From: Phoronis australis
Lineage: Eukaryota > Phoronida > Phoronidae
DNA: 62,000 nucleotides
Assembly (NCBI GenBank): GCA_002633005.1
Contig: NMRA01000403.1
Span: 272,309-334,308, forward strand
Reading direction: 5' to 3'
Shown: piece after piece, positions 1-11,195 of the stretch
Layout: the number at the start of each line of letters is the position of its first letter
Numbering within the stretch: the first letter of the stretch is position 1
The notes under the pieces: model-generated
What the model saw: the letters and a program-made list of their open reading frames with translations, nothing else
The model's database searches: none
What the model was told of the DNA's origin: nothing
Program-made: the position numbers and the translations under genes

Positions 1-1078
1 AGCACGATTTTCTGTAAAATGATCGTAATTTAGCAGCTAAGTTTGATAGCAATGCACCACAGTTTTGTTGGAAGTCTTTCATAGATTACAGATACGTCAA
101 AGAACGTAAATTAGATGAATCTTAGCTTCCGATTTCACCCGTTTCGGAGACCGGGTTTCAACCGCCTTGGGTTATAATAAGGGCCCCCCTTAAACCGAAC
201 TTTTCTAAGCGCCCTGGGCGGTTATTACGGCGAATACGGTAACTGTGCTTTGCCACCTAGAGGCCGTTTTCTATCTCAGTGGTCTACTTTATGACTTTTT
301 TGTTTACTTTGCACCTGCATAAATTCCAGACTCGTTGTCATCAAAGTCAGAAGGCAGCCAAGCAGTAAGTTTTTCTGTTTTTCATGCTTTTTAAAATTAG
401 TTTTCTTGACTTTGTACTATTATTATTATTTACTAGTTGTGCCAGGAGACATGACACATTAGCTGCCATCAATTTAATGGTGTCTGGTCTGTTAGCTCCC
501 TCTATTGGCACGTTACTACAACATTAACAGGTTATGATTTTAAATGACTTATTCTTAGTGAAATGACCTTGGCCAAAAATTCAATGTCAGGTGCCTATTC
601 ATGAAGGTATGATATTTACACTGTACCATGAGACCTGGCAATTGAGGTACTATCAATTAATTCGCTAGGATGAATATTTGTTTCACAATTGATCAAAATG
701 TTCTCAGATTGTATCCAGCTAACTTTGTAACATTGCATCTCAGAAATCGCTTTCACATTTATTTATTATTAATGTAATATTTACTATGAGGGTAGCCCCA
801 TCAGTTAACACTGCTTTCCATGGGGGCCCTCAGTAAAAACATACAAAGACAATTAAAGACAAACTAACAGAATTACAAATTATACAAAATTTAAATAATC
901 AGTGACGAATAACATGGAAAACTGATGAAACAAAATGGATCATAAAAATAATAAATAGAAGATACTTGTCGCATTATATCCAGGTTCTCATTGGGCCCCT
1001 TGCATACAATATCACTAACTGAGACTAAGCCTAGAGTGTACTAGTCAGTGTGTGACATTAACTTTGTGTTGGTTCCAG
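1..1078. other. No gene recognised; left flank of the ASS fragment
   Basis: No exon of the missing ASS N-terminus is present here. The stretch 960-1050 shares CCAGGTTCTCATT and a GAGACTAAGC-type segment with the SINE-like unit at 1667-1835. Otherwise it is AT-rich unique-looking sequence. Confidence 0.5.
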
Positions 1079-1199
1079 AGCTTTAGTGCAGGTGGATCAA
1101 GACCACAATGCCCAGTACATCTCTCATGGAGCCACGGGTAAGGGGAACGATCAAATACGCTTTGAACTCTGCTGTTACGCCTTGTACCCTAACTGTGAG
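1079..1199 (+). CDS. ASS1: ASS exon with [10 protein letters not shown] motif
   Basis: Acceptor TTCCAG before 1079 and donor GTAGGT after 1199. The exon supplies one base to a split codon and then 40 codons, reading [20 protein letters not shown] onward. Its start phase (+1 base) exactly complements the two leftover bases of the minus-strand exon 13203-13327, giving Lys in the family's CIAK/CIAR position. Confidence 0.93.
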
Positions 1200-4100
1200 G
1201 TAGGTGTGGGATGTCGGCTGATTATAACTTGGTACAAAAAGTAAAACAATGCTGGTGTGATTTTTTACAGTAATATGAAAAAAATTGACAAATTAATATT
1301 TTCTATTTGAAAATCAACAAAACGATTGAGAGAAAATATTTCGTTTTTGTTAGTATGATCAAATCTTTACTTCTGAAGACTGCTGTACTTCAACACTGTT
1401 GTTAGGTTGTATTATATTAAGCATTGCAACGAGTAATTACCACCAATTTCAGCTACAGTAAATATTCTCCAGTTCAGAACTCTCGCAGAAATTTGGGACA
1501 TGGATTTTCAAGCTGAAGTGACATTTTCTTGAGTCTGAAAATAGGGACATGGGTGATTTCACCTTTCATATTTTGTTTTTAGTTTTGGGACACTGGGTTT
1601 TGCATTGAATCTGAAAGCTTTAAAAAAATATGAGCACAGCCCATAAATCGCTTTTGTGTTGCCGGCATCCAGGTTCTCATTCACTCCCTTGCACACGTTC
1701 ACAAGTGAGACCGAGCTCAGAGGAATAGGATACACCTTTGTGCAAAGCTCAAATCTCAGCCAGTGAAGCCAGCATTTTAACCCAGGTCTCCCACGTGGGA
1801 ACCCGGTGCTCTAACCATTGAGTCACACTGTCTCCTCATTGAATCTGAAAGTCATTAGACTCGGATGTTTACAAAATTCTGGAAACTGGTCGCTACGCAA
1901 CGTCTTCATCCATCCCCTTTGTGTGCAAAAGTGAATGGCACTTGTTGCCGACTGTGATTCTTGACTTTAGACAATATCCAGCCTTGAGCAAAATAATTGA
2001 TTTTTCAAAGTTTTTTCCCAATCTGGAGAATTCCTGCTTTTTACGCGATGGTACTTGAATGGCTGAAGTCAAAAGGCAAACCTTTCTAAATCTTGACCAA
2101 CAAGCACAAGCTACCGATGACCAAAACTGTGCAAGATTTTACGGATAGCAAAAAATGAAATTCAGTTAGCAACTACTCAAGTTGAATGCAGGAAGGCGTA
2201 TAAACTAATGAATACACAGAAGTGTCCAGAGTTCATGCCCTAGCTCATTTCGTGACAATGGTTCAGATACCATAGTTACTCTTCTAATTTGTCTCTCTAG
2301 TGTTTTGACACACCTTATAGATAAATGTTCTATAAGAAGAATCGTTAAAAAATAGCAACTCATGTATATAGCGTGCACAACACAAGAGGAGGCTCAGCAC
2401 AGGCAGCCCTACGGTAACACATTACCTAGGTGTGCACATGCACGGTGCTATTTTGGGATTGTACTTGGGGCAAGTGAATTTGTTGTTCGGGCAGGTAAAA
2501 ATTTCAACTACTTGCCCGAGGGGCAAGTGGCTTAAAAAGATAATGTTGAGCCCTGATATAGGTTTGTTTGGTAAGTGAATAGCAAGTCTATATTCATCTG
2601 GCCAAAACTTAACTTACACTGCACTGATGCCTTTTTGAATTGGTCATTGGAATGTTTGGAATATTTTATTTCTAGCAATCTTAAGTTTTTCATTCAGTTC
2701 AACATAGTTTTTGTTACTCATACTTTGCAGGGGGTAAAATGTCACCAATTATGGTAACAAGTCTCCAAGTTAGAACACAGTGAAAAATTAATTATTTTAT
2801 TCAAGATTGGATCTGTATCAACTTTAGAAATACTAATATTAGCCATCCCTAACTTACAAAAAAGATGTTAGTTTTGTTGGCAGCTGTTTTTGACAATTTT
2901 ACGGTTCAGACTTTACAATCATGTATAATAGAGTCCCATTCTTCAGAATCCATTTTGGCTGGAATTTCAGTGTCACAAGTTCTAGAGACTACCAAACTAG
3001 AGAATCTATACTGTACTACTTTGTGTTGCGAATCAAAAGCTTCCAGCGAATGCTTTTTGGCAAATTTTATGTCACAATCTGACATTGGGCAACTAATAAA
3101 GAAAAAGAAATTTGGCGCCCTGCAAATTCAGGGCTTGGAAATTTCCTCTTTTAAGAGGATTGAAATCTTTTTTGGTTTTGATTTCCTCTTATTTGATTTC
3201 TGATTTCCTCTTTCTTCTTCTCTTTTTTATCCTTATTTTGACTTCATTCACGTAAAATCGTTTTTTCAGTTAAATTTCACAACACAAAAAATATTTCTAT
3301 GGCACAAGCCTCTACATGTACACCACCTAGAAAACTTTTCTCTTTTTAGTCATTTGTCATTCCAAGCCTTGAAATTGTTGCCATGACATTAATGATCTAC
3401 TAAATCTGTAGGAATTTGCTGCCTCAAAATCACTCCAATTTCGGACAAAAATAGTACTGCTGTCAAATTGGCCCTTTTTAAATTTTTAGAAGGGGTTTGA
3501 AACAGTTGCAAAAATGCCCATAAATTTTCAAAATATTGTTTGGTGATAGCTGTGGTATAGAGTTTGAACATTGAAAAGGTAACCTGCAGTCTGTCCAGCT
3601 GTGTAGTTTGGTATGTGTAGCCTGTGTTATTCATGGTTGGTGCAGGTAATTGTGGTTATTGATTGACAAGTCATTGACATTTCTTCCCAGGTGTAGCAGT
3701 GTCGGTCAAGAACCTTAACGACGGTTGTGTCGTGAACGATGCGCTTGATCTTTTCCTGTACTTAAATACCATTGGGTAATGTTTTGAGTTTCCCTAATTG
3801 TATCGTATTTTTCGTTTCTGTGTAATGGTACTGTTCACTTATTTTAGCACACACAATGTGTTGGACAAGACGAATTTTGTTGCGTCACATATTTGTGACA
3901 AAGGATGCATGGATGGGAATAAAGTCAAATCCTGTTTAAATCTCTCTGAGTATGGTCTACATTCTACTGTTATTATAAAAAGGACACTCGTTGACAATAT
4001 TTTCAGAAAGGAGATCAATCTTTGAAAAATTAATAAAATTATAATTTTGGCAGTTCATTTTTTTTGATATTGAAATAGTTGGAAAATAACGCATTAAACA

Positions 4101-7100
4101 GAGTTTTGAGGTCTCTTTCTATGCCCTTACGAAAAAGAAAGTGAGAATCTCACTGGATTCCAGTTAGATTCCAGTTAGATTTTCACTAAATCACCAATTN
4201 AACTTGTTCACTGCCTTGGGAGTTGACTCACAAGTTGACCAATCACATTGTGTGGAGTTTGAAAGTTTACTAATTTGGAACGTGATTCACAATCGGTCAC
4301 TTTTTGAGTCGAAACTCAAATGAAATTTAACAGTGGTACATGCTACGATCTTTCAAAAAAGACATCATCTGTCAACCCTTCATTTTATATTAAATAGTAC
4401 ATGGTCACCAAATTGGCTTAATATTCATTTGCGCATCAATATTTGATGTATTTCATGGATCAGTTTGTTCAGAAGCTAAAATAACTGCTCTAAATTTCCT
4501 TAAAATTCTAATTCTTAAGCCGTCGCTGTTCTGATTTTGTTTGCAGTGGAAAGCATGGTGTTGGGCGCATTGATATTGTTGAGAACAGATTCATTGGCAT
4601 GAAGTCACGAGGTAAATTAAAGTCGCATCCACCTGGTGGTCAGATTTACATTTTGCTTCATTTGGCGTGCATGCAACTATTAATTATTTCAATTTGTAAC
4701 ACGCTTCTGAAAGTCCTAAGTATCGCAATTTTCCAAAACTTGAGGAACATCTCAGCTCACAGTTTTTTTGTTTCTTATAACTAATGGTCTTCATTTCTTG
4801 TCAAATGCCTTCAATTTTTTTGGATTCCGCTGTAAGTTTGGTGACTCTCGTCAAATTTTTCGTCTTGTTTGTAAACTCTGTGCTTCAGTCGGTGACAGGA
4901 TGACCTTTATAAGCTGTGTTGCTCACTGCTTCTTGGGTCTTAATGTAATATACAGATTCTGAAGTTTTCAAAAGAAATTAGAAATTTGCGTTGATCAACA
5001 CTCGTCGCAATATAGCCTGAATTGAAGAAACATGGTACAGTCAAAAAGACTGATATTTTCGCATGGCTTTGTGTGTTGAACCTTTGTCAAATATAAACGT
5101 GCTGTTTATTTTGAAAACTAAGCTGTTGCCAAGTTTACATCTGTTCATATTATACAAAAGCTATGTATTGTTCCTTGTTAGTAAGTCAATAATCAGTTAT
5201 GATTAACTAGAGAATGGAAACTGAAATTTAGTAATTTTTAATATTACATTAATTTTTAAGTCTGGTCTGCACACCACATCGCGTGACCAAATGAACATTA
5301 GTCTGAAAAGATTTCAGTCCCCGACCGGGACTCGAACCCAGGACCCTCTGGCAGAGTCTGCTAACCATGCATACGCTTTAGCCAGTGGCCAATAGGTGGT
5401 GTGCAGACCAGACTTCAAAATGTTTGTGATCTATATTTCCGTTACGGCTGAAGATTTACATATTCATAGCCTTTTACTGTGATTATTAGTTATTTGTAGA
5501 ATGCTGCTTTTTCTGTGCTTAATTAATAAGTAACTTTACAATTATGTGAACCTTGAATTTNGTGTGTTGAACCTTTGTCAAATATCAACGTGCTGTTTAT
5601 TTTGAAAACTAAGCTGTTGCCAAGTTTACATCTGTTCGTATTATACAAAAGCTATGTATTGTTCCTTGTTTGTAAGTCAATAATCAATTATGACTAACTA
5701 GGGAATGGAAACTGAAATTTAGTAATTTTTAATATTACATTAATTTTATGTCTGGTCTGCACGCCACATCGCGTGACCAAATGAACATTAGTCTGAAAAG
5801 ATTTCAGTCCCTGACCAGGACTCGAACCCAGGACCCTCTGCTAACCATGCAGACGCTTTAGCCAGTGGCCAAGAGGTGGTGTGCAGACCAGACTTCAAAA
5901 TGTTTGTGATCTATATTTCCATTACGGTTGAAGATTTACATATTTATAGCCTTTTAATGAGATTATTGGTTATTTGTAGAATGCTGCTTTTTCTGTGCTT
6001 AATTAATTATAAGTAACTCAGTACCCCATTACTGATGCAGGTGTCTATGAGACCCCTGGTGGTACCATCCTGTACCAGGCTCACCTGGACATAGAGGCAT
6101 TCTGCCTGGATAAAGAGGTGCGCCGACTAAAACAGTACCTGGGCACAAGGTTTTCGGAGCAGGTGTACCAAGGTAATTGCTTTCTTGCAGGTTGGAATTA
6201 TCCTGTTTAAACTCAGGATATCTCACAAGGTCAGAGGAGCCTGTTTGAGTTATGCAACATGTCTGGGTCATGATCTTGTACATTGCTCTATTATGCAAAG
6301 TAAACATTTGGGATGTTGAATTGCTCCAGCAAAGTTACAGTCTAGACAGCAACTCCCAAACTATCCCAGTGGGAGACTGGGTTGTATGACTGAAGTGCTG
6401 AAGCCGATCTCGCTGTCCCATTGGAAAGCTTGGCTTTGCTGAAGTCAAGATTGTGGACGTTTTTTCTAAAGGTTACTAAACCTATTGGAGACTACATTGA
6501 AAATTTTCATGACTGCACGTTATCCTTACTGCTAGTAATACACTCTTCTCTGTGACTTGCTAGCAATTGATAACGAATTGTTGGGCTAATTTTACTGTGA
6601 GCTTCATTTCATTTTTAAATTAAAAACCAGACAATAGCCGCACAGATAAAAAAGTTCATGTTCAATTCAACGTTTCATCTTTATCATTAGACATCATCAA
6701 AATCATATTTACAACAATATAGGACACCAAGTGCCAACAATCACCAAGCTAATTCAGTTAGTATTATCTGCAGAGAACCTAATAAGGAGTTACTGTACAT
6801 TAAAGAGTCATTGGCCATTCAGAACCAGCATGCCACTGATACTCTGAATAACACGCAGAGCTCAGTGACCCTGCGACTATGGTGATGACCAGCTTCTGGC
6901 TATATTCCCTGTATCTCTCACATAACTTTATAGATGTTACCGGAACTGTATCTTGGCACTTGTCCTAAATTGTTGTAAATATGATCCTGATGATGTCTAA
7001 TGAAAAGACGAAACGTTGAATTGAACATGAACTTTTTTATTTGTGTGGCGATCGTCCGGTTTATAATCTTATTGTGGCCAAAAACTGATTTAATTAATTT

Positions 7101-9052
7101 TTAAATTCATGGTGATGGGCTTCCAGTTGATGCTGTTTTATTGTATTCTGCAGTTGTAACGTCATTTAATATTTCATAACCTTGTGTAATATTTTGATTT
7201 AACAACTATGCACCTTATGTTCAATAAAAAAACGTTTGTAACCATTTTATGCACCCACATATTTACATGTATATGAGGGTGCATATTGCTGACATATCTG
7301 TCTGGGCGCCCAGATTGTATCTCCTAAACCCCTCGCAGGATCTTACTGAAATTTGGCAGGTGTGTTCTTGTGGGGTTGATGACAGAGGGTGACGAGTTNC
7401 ATATTTACATGTATATGAGGGTGCATATTGCTGACATATCTGTCTGGGCGCCCAGATTGTATCTCCTAAACCCCTCGCAGGATCTTACTGAAATTTGGCA
7501 GGTGTGTTCTTGTGGGGTTGATGACAGAGGGTGACGAGTTTCGCAAGATCCCAAATACCGCTGTGCCCCCTGGTGGCAATTTTATTTTTTTCCGTGTACC
7601 TCTATATCTTTAAGGGTCCTTAATGGATTTTCATAAAATTTGGAATATAGGCATCTATTGGCGAGATGACGCTATCCTTCTGTCTTCGGATTGAATCGAT
7701 GTATTTTGCACCACCTAATGTCCATTTTTGCCGTTTTTGAGTCCACCCCTCTGTCAAGCCAACCATTCTAAAGGATGATTGTGAAAACTGGCAGACATGT
7801 TCTTTATAGTAAGAAGAGGATGGTTGACAATGATTTTCAGACGACTTTGCTGTGGCACCTCTTGGTGGCAGTTTTGTTCATTTCTACGCTTCTTAAACCT
7901 ACTGCAGGATCTTTATGAAATTTAGCACGTGTATTTATATGAGAGTGACAACGGTCGAGGATGACTTTCACTCAAATCCGGCAAACGCTGTGCCCCTTAG
8001 TGGCAATTGTTTTTTTTTTCTATTTTCCAGTTTGCTTCTCTGAAGTTTGACAGATGGCTTTGATGTATTTTGCATTATCTAGTGGCCATTTTTATGATAC
8101 AGAAGCATACCATTAGCAAATGCTTCACGTTGCTCTTGTTATTGATAATGAAAATCAATGCATACTGTATACATGTGTGAGATACTAGTCCTCTAATCTA
8201 GAAAGTGTTACGTACTAGACGATTGATTACCTGCTTACTTAGCTGCCAGTTGATTTTGAATAGACGCTACACATATATCTATGATAAAATGAACATCTAG
8301 CAGGTTAAAATATTACTAAAATGATGTCGTCTAGAGAAATTGTGTGCTGTATGATCGCTATCCCACAGCCCTTTGTTAAAATGACATCTCTCGTTGTCTG
8401 TAAAAGGTCAAATAGGTTCATTATTTTAAGGAGCTGTTTTTACAACTCCTGGTTGGGTGTTCAGTGTACAGTATGTTATAATTTATATATGAATATTTGG
8501 GAAATGGAGAATGACAATTTTAATTAGCAATTGCCCTAAATTGATAAATATTTACCCTCTGCATGTTAGGTTTCTGGTACAGCCCTGAGTGTGAGTACAC
8601 TAGACGATGTATCGACATGAGTCAGGAGAGCGTAGATGGGAAAGTGACCTTGTCTGTGTTTAAAGGTCAAGTGTACATCAACAGCAGGGAGTCACCCAAC
8701 TCCTTGTACAGCCAAGAGCTTGTCAGGTAAGAACGTGCATCACTGTGGCCTTGTGGGATGCTTACATTTGAGGTCGCTTTGTGGGTTGCTCAGGCAAATG
8801 TGGTATGCCTTGTAGGGTGAAAATTGTAGCGATTTCTTTCTGATGAGCGGTGAAACTATAGGAAAGCTGGACCTCTCATTTTGACAATTCGATCTCATAC
8901 ATTGTCCTTACAAAGGCGAAACTTTATTTCTGTTACCACAAAGATGATTTAGAGCAGTGCAATAAATTTATATTTAATTTATTGTATGTTGTCAAACATC
9001 ATCTAAGTAATTATTATGATTCATTTTGACAGCATGGATGTACAGGGCGACN
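1079..9052 (+). CDS. ASS1: Argininosuccinate synthase, central and C-terminal exons (partial, six exons)
   Basis: Argininosuccinate synthase joins citrulline and aspartate using ATP, in the cytosol, as a step of the urea cycle and of arginine synthesis. Six exons with consensus GT-AG borders and compatible phases are visible: 1079-1199, 3691-3775, 4547-4611, 6041-6172, 8570-8726 and 9033-9052. They encode the substrate-binding motif [12 protein letters not shown], then [23 protein letters not shown]-type sequence (nearly invariant in the family), [48 protein letters not shown] and SMDVQGD. Compared with the human protein, about 90 residues between [12 protein letters not shown] and [11 protein letters not shown] are absent; I found no matching exon in the 2.5 kb intron 1200-3690. 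The N-terminal exons are not upstream but lie on the opposite strand at 13.2-15.2 kb. The last exon is interrupted by an N at 9052, after which the family C-terminus is not recognisable. Identification is firm; structure is broken, probably by assembly. Confidence 0.93.
1200..3690 (+). other. ASS intron lacking the expected central exons
   Basis: No segment encodes the family's PWRMPEF, NPWSMDEN or EAGILE regions on either strand. The interval holds a tRNA-related SINE-like unit (1667-1835) and a small palindromic piece around 2490-2525 (CTTGCCCGAGGGGCAAG). The open frame at 2865-3203 has no recognisable product. Confidence 0.6.
1667..1835 (-). repeat. tRNA-related SINE-like unit
   Basis: On the minus strand the segment reads ACTCAATGGTTAGAGCACCGG followed by a GACCTGGGTTAAAA B-box-like stretch, that is an A box and a weak B box at tRNA-like spacing. 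It is followed by a non-tRNA tail that recurs in part at 975-1045. The anticodon arm and T loop are not intact, so it is not a functional tRNA. Confidence 0.5.
3691..3775 (+). CDS. ASS1: ASS exon (VKNLNDG...FLYLNTIG)
   Basis: Acceptor TTCTTCCCAG before 3691, donor GTAATG after 3775. It encodes [19 protein letters not shown] then LFLYLNTIG, matching the family segment that follows the domain linker. It needs one base from an upstream exon, whereas exon 1079-1199 ends in phase 0, confirming that at least one exon is missing between them. Confidence 0.92.
4547..4611 (+). CDS. ASS1: ASS exon ([15 protein letters not shown])
   Basis: Acceptor TTTGCAG, donor GTAAAT. The 65-base exon encodes [20 protein letters not shown] followed by RG, one of the most conserved stretches of the enzyme, and joins in phase to both neighbours. 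Confidence 0.95.
5071..6018. repeat. Tandem near-identical blocks joined by one N (probable allelic duplication)
   Basis: Block 5071-5545 is repeated at 5562-6018 with scattered single-base differences and an approximately 10-base deletion inside the foldback element. The only separator is an N at 5561 plus a short unmatched tail. Two alleles placed in series by the assembler explain this best. Confidence 0.8.
5258..5415. repeat. Foldback element with tRNA-like core
   Basis: Perfect 20-bp inverted repeats, AAGTCTGGTCTGCACACCAC and its complement, bound a 158-bp unit. Inside, the minus strand has a B-box-like GGGTTCGAGTCCCGG and an A-box-like TGGCTAAAGCG, so the core looks tRNA-derived. The second allele-like copy is at 5751-5900; diverged relatives occur at 19027-19237 and, as a fragment, at 36530-36610. 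Confidence 0.75.
6041..6172 (+). CDS. ASS1: ASS exon ([15 protein letters not shown])
   Basis: Acceptor GATGCAG, donor GTAATT. It encodes [20 protein letters not shown], then [20 protein letters not shown] and VYQG. It lies immediately to the right of a duplicated intron block (5562 to about 6018), so the distance to the previous exon is inflated. Confidence 0.95.
6625..7066. mobile_element. Foldback/MITE-like element with ~120-bp arms
   Basis: Arms of about 115-125 bases, 6625-6743 and 6951-7066, are near-perfect reverse complements (shared core AAGTTCATGTTCAATTCAAC). The 200-base centre has no open frame. This is a non-autonomous DNA transposon structure in the ASS intron between exons 6041-6172 and 8570-8726. 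No convincing target-site duplication was seen. Confidence 0.8.
7258..8110. repeat. Dispersed repeat with internal periodicity; duplicated 141-bp start
   Basis: Contains successive segments of the form CCCCCTGGTGGCAATTTT and TTCATAAAATTTGG, the same family as the long array at 46.85-48.4 kb in the opposite orientation. The first 141 bases (7258-7398) are repeated exactly at 7400-7540 with one N between, which is an unmerged assembly overlap. Confidence 0.75.
8570..8726 (+). CDS. ASS1: ASS exon ([13 protein letters not shown])
   Basis: Acceptor CATGTTAG, donor GTAAGA. It encodes [20 protein letters not shown], then [20 protein letters not shown] and [11 protein letters not shown]. This is the C-terminal oligomerisation region of the synthase. 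Phase agrees with exons on both sides. Confidence 0.95.
9033..9052 (+). CDS. ASS1: ASS last exon, truncated at an N
   Basis: Acceptor TTTTGACAG before 9033; reads S-MDVQGD, the conserved start of the final exon. An N sits at 9052 and the open frame beyond it (to a stop at about 9163) shows none of the usual TGFI...LRLKEY ending, so the true end of the gene is probably lost at this join. Confidence 0.8.
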
Positions 9053-11195
9053 ATTCTTCTGTGGTCAGCTGCAACGAGACCTGCAATTTTTTTGGAACGG
9101 TGCTTAAAAGAACTTCCAGCATGAGAGCGCTTTGTCAGAAATGCCAAGCACATGCAGCGTTGTAAGACAGAGACGTTTTCGTTTCTTTATGTAAACAGAA
9201 GTGCTTTGAGCAGCATGTAGAACGGTTCATTTCGCATTTCTACACGAATATGGCGAACACGGTGTTTTAAAAAAGTCCATTTTTGAGGGCATTTTAAAAA
9301 ATTAACATGTTTGGTTGATGCATTCAGTCAGTGCCACGTTGTGCGTCAAATGTAGGTGAGAGTTACCGGTTCCATACAACTTATCACCGTCGTACCACGT
9401 CATTTCCCGCCAAACTACGGCCCGTCAATGAATGTATATTGTGTTTATTGAAATACCTTTAGGCAATCATTAGTTTTAGCAGAATTATTAAAGATTGACT
9501 TGTGGCAACATTGCGTAGCGTTTTAAGACGCATGTTCATATTGTCGTCATTCAGCATTTAATTCCTAAATCCAACAGCGCCAACCCAACGGATATTTGTC
9601 AAGTTCGATATATTTAACCCTCCTCTTGTTGCAACAACTAACTACACATGGTTTCTAGAACGTTCTGATGTTTCAATTTAGTAAGTTTATCAATTATAAC
9701 AGACGAAACGTGATGTAATTACAGAAATTTATAAGTAGTAATAGAAACATGGCTGCAGAACGCGATTAAACTGGAACCCTCTGGTACAACACTTCGGGGC
9801 AGCAGGTGGCACCAGTAGATTATTAATTAAAATGCGTTTGCCTGACTTACTTGAATGAATCTATGTAATATTTCTGATGCTAAAATGTTTAGTGCCAATC
9901 ATCACGAATTGTGTCGCCTCTCCCTCCTCTTCTCCGGAGAGGGTTTCGCACGAGACAAATCTCCCTCCATCCTAGCTACACGTACGCCCTTCAGGATGTT
10001 CACAGAAGTCCGTGCCCTGACTGTCGCATACTTCTGTATGCATTATACATTGCTCCTTGCTAGTTCAAAGGCTTAGTTTTGCCCCTTATATTTACCGTCA
10101 ATCTTAATGAACTTGTACGTAAAAGTTCGTCTTCTTCACTGTCTTAATCATATTTTCCTTAGAATACATGTAAGTAATGCTTGTGTTAAAATCTTGCACC
10201 TCCATTTTGGTTGATATGAATTTTGATGAAACTGATCATCATTCACATATCAGTCTGATCATCGTGAAAAGTTCGTATAAATTATTAGGGCTGATGAAAA
10301 AACTTAGATCTTATATTACACCTTTCGTTAATATTAATTCTTATCAACGTGTTATAACATGTCATACCATTCTTAGAAATAGTCGAAATTATTCTATTAT
10401 AAAGAATCATTTGTAATAAATTTCATGAACCATAATTGATTGTGTACACCTGTCGTGCACGACCAGACAAAGTGCCTGTGTACACTTGTCCTGCACGGGC
10501 AGATATACATGTATATAGAGGGACAAAGGGACATTTCCCCCGAACTGCTCCACCGAGAGAGGGTACCGTCTGAAATGGGACACCTTAAGATGAAAGGGTA
10601 AACACCATTAAGCTTGGAAAAACGTGACAGTTCATTCCACCCTCGTGTGGTCCCAAAACAATGTAGGGAGTGACCTCCTCCACCATGAAAGCACGATTTC
10701 ACAAAAAAAGGAAAATAGAGGTAAACGATTCCAACATTGGGCCTTTTCACCGTGAGCGGCCCCGTAAGAATTTCTTAATAAACACACAAAAAGATGGCCA
10801 CTTGCATGTCGTCAATGACCTCCTTCAAACGAGAAGCCCCTAAATATGAAAATATCTATATTTTCAAATATCAGGAAATGCGCAGCAATTAATGTTATCT
10901 GTCAGGTCATCAATTTTTCTCAAGTGATATACAGTTTAGAGAAAAAAATAAAGCAAAAGTTGTCTCCGTTATCCCTTGCCAGAAAGGGGCTTCTAGAAAA
11001 ATACGGTTTTGCATTCCCAAAATTAACAGATTGAATTTAAACATCCATTAAATTAGTACGCTCTGCAAAAGCTTCGCTTTACAAATTCTCTCTTGCCTTT
11101 AGACAATCTGTGCTGCAAAAGTTAAGACCCTAATGACAGTGTCCTGGCCAGGGTCCTCAAAAGGTAAACCATGCACTGATGCAGATAATTTTGTT
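9053..11195. other. No gene recognised
   Basis: Sequence to the right of the N at 9052 does not continue the ASS gene. It is AT-rich with no splice-bounded exon I can identify. The block 10435-10530 has two related segments around GTGTACAC..GTCNTGCACG. Open frames here are short and unsupported. Confidence 0.5.

Noticed and set aside
2865-3203. 112-codon open frame in the ASS intron
   Set aside because: No recognisable domain, ends in low-complexity Phe/Leu-rich sequence, no splice context, and it does not supply the missing ASS exons.
5290-5400. Possible tRNA gene on the minus strand
   Set aside because: The B box is good but the arms do not form a cloverleaf, and the segment is bounded by the inverted repeats of a foldback element.
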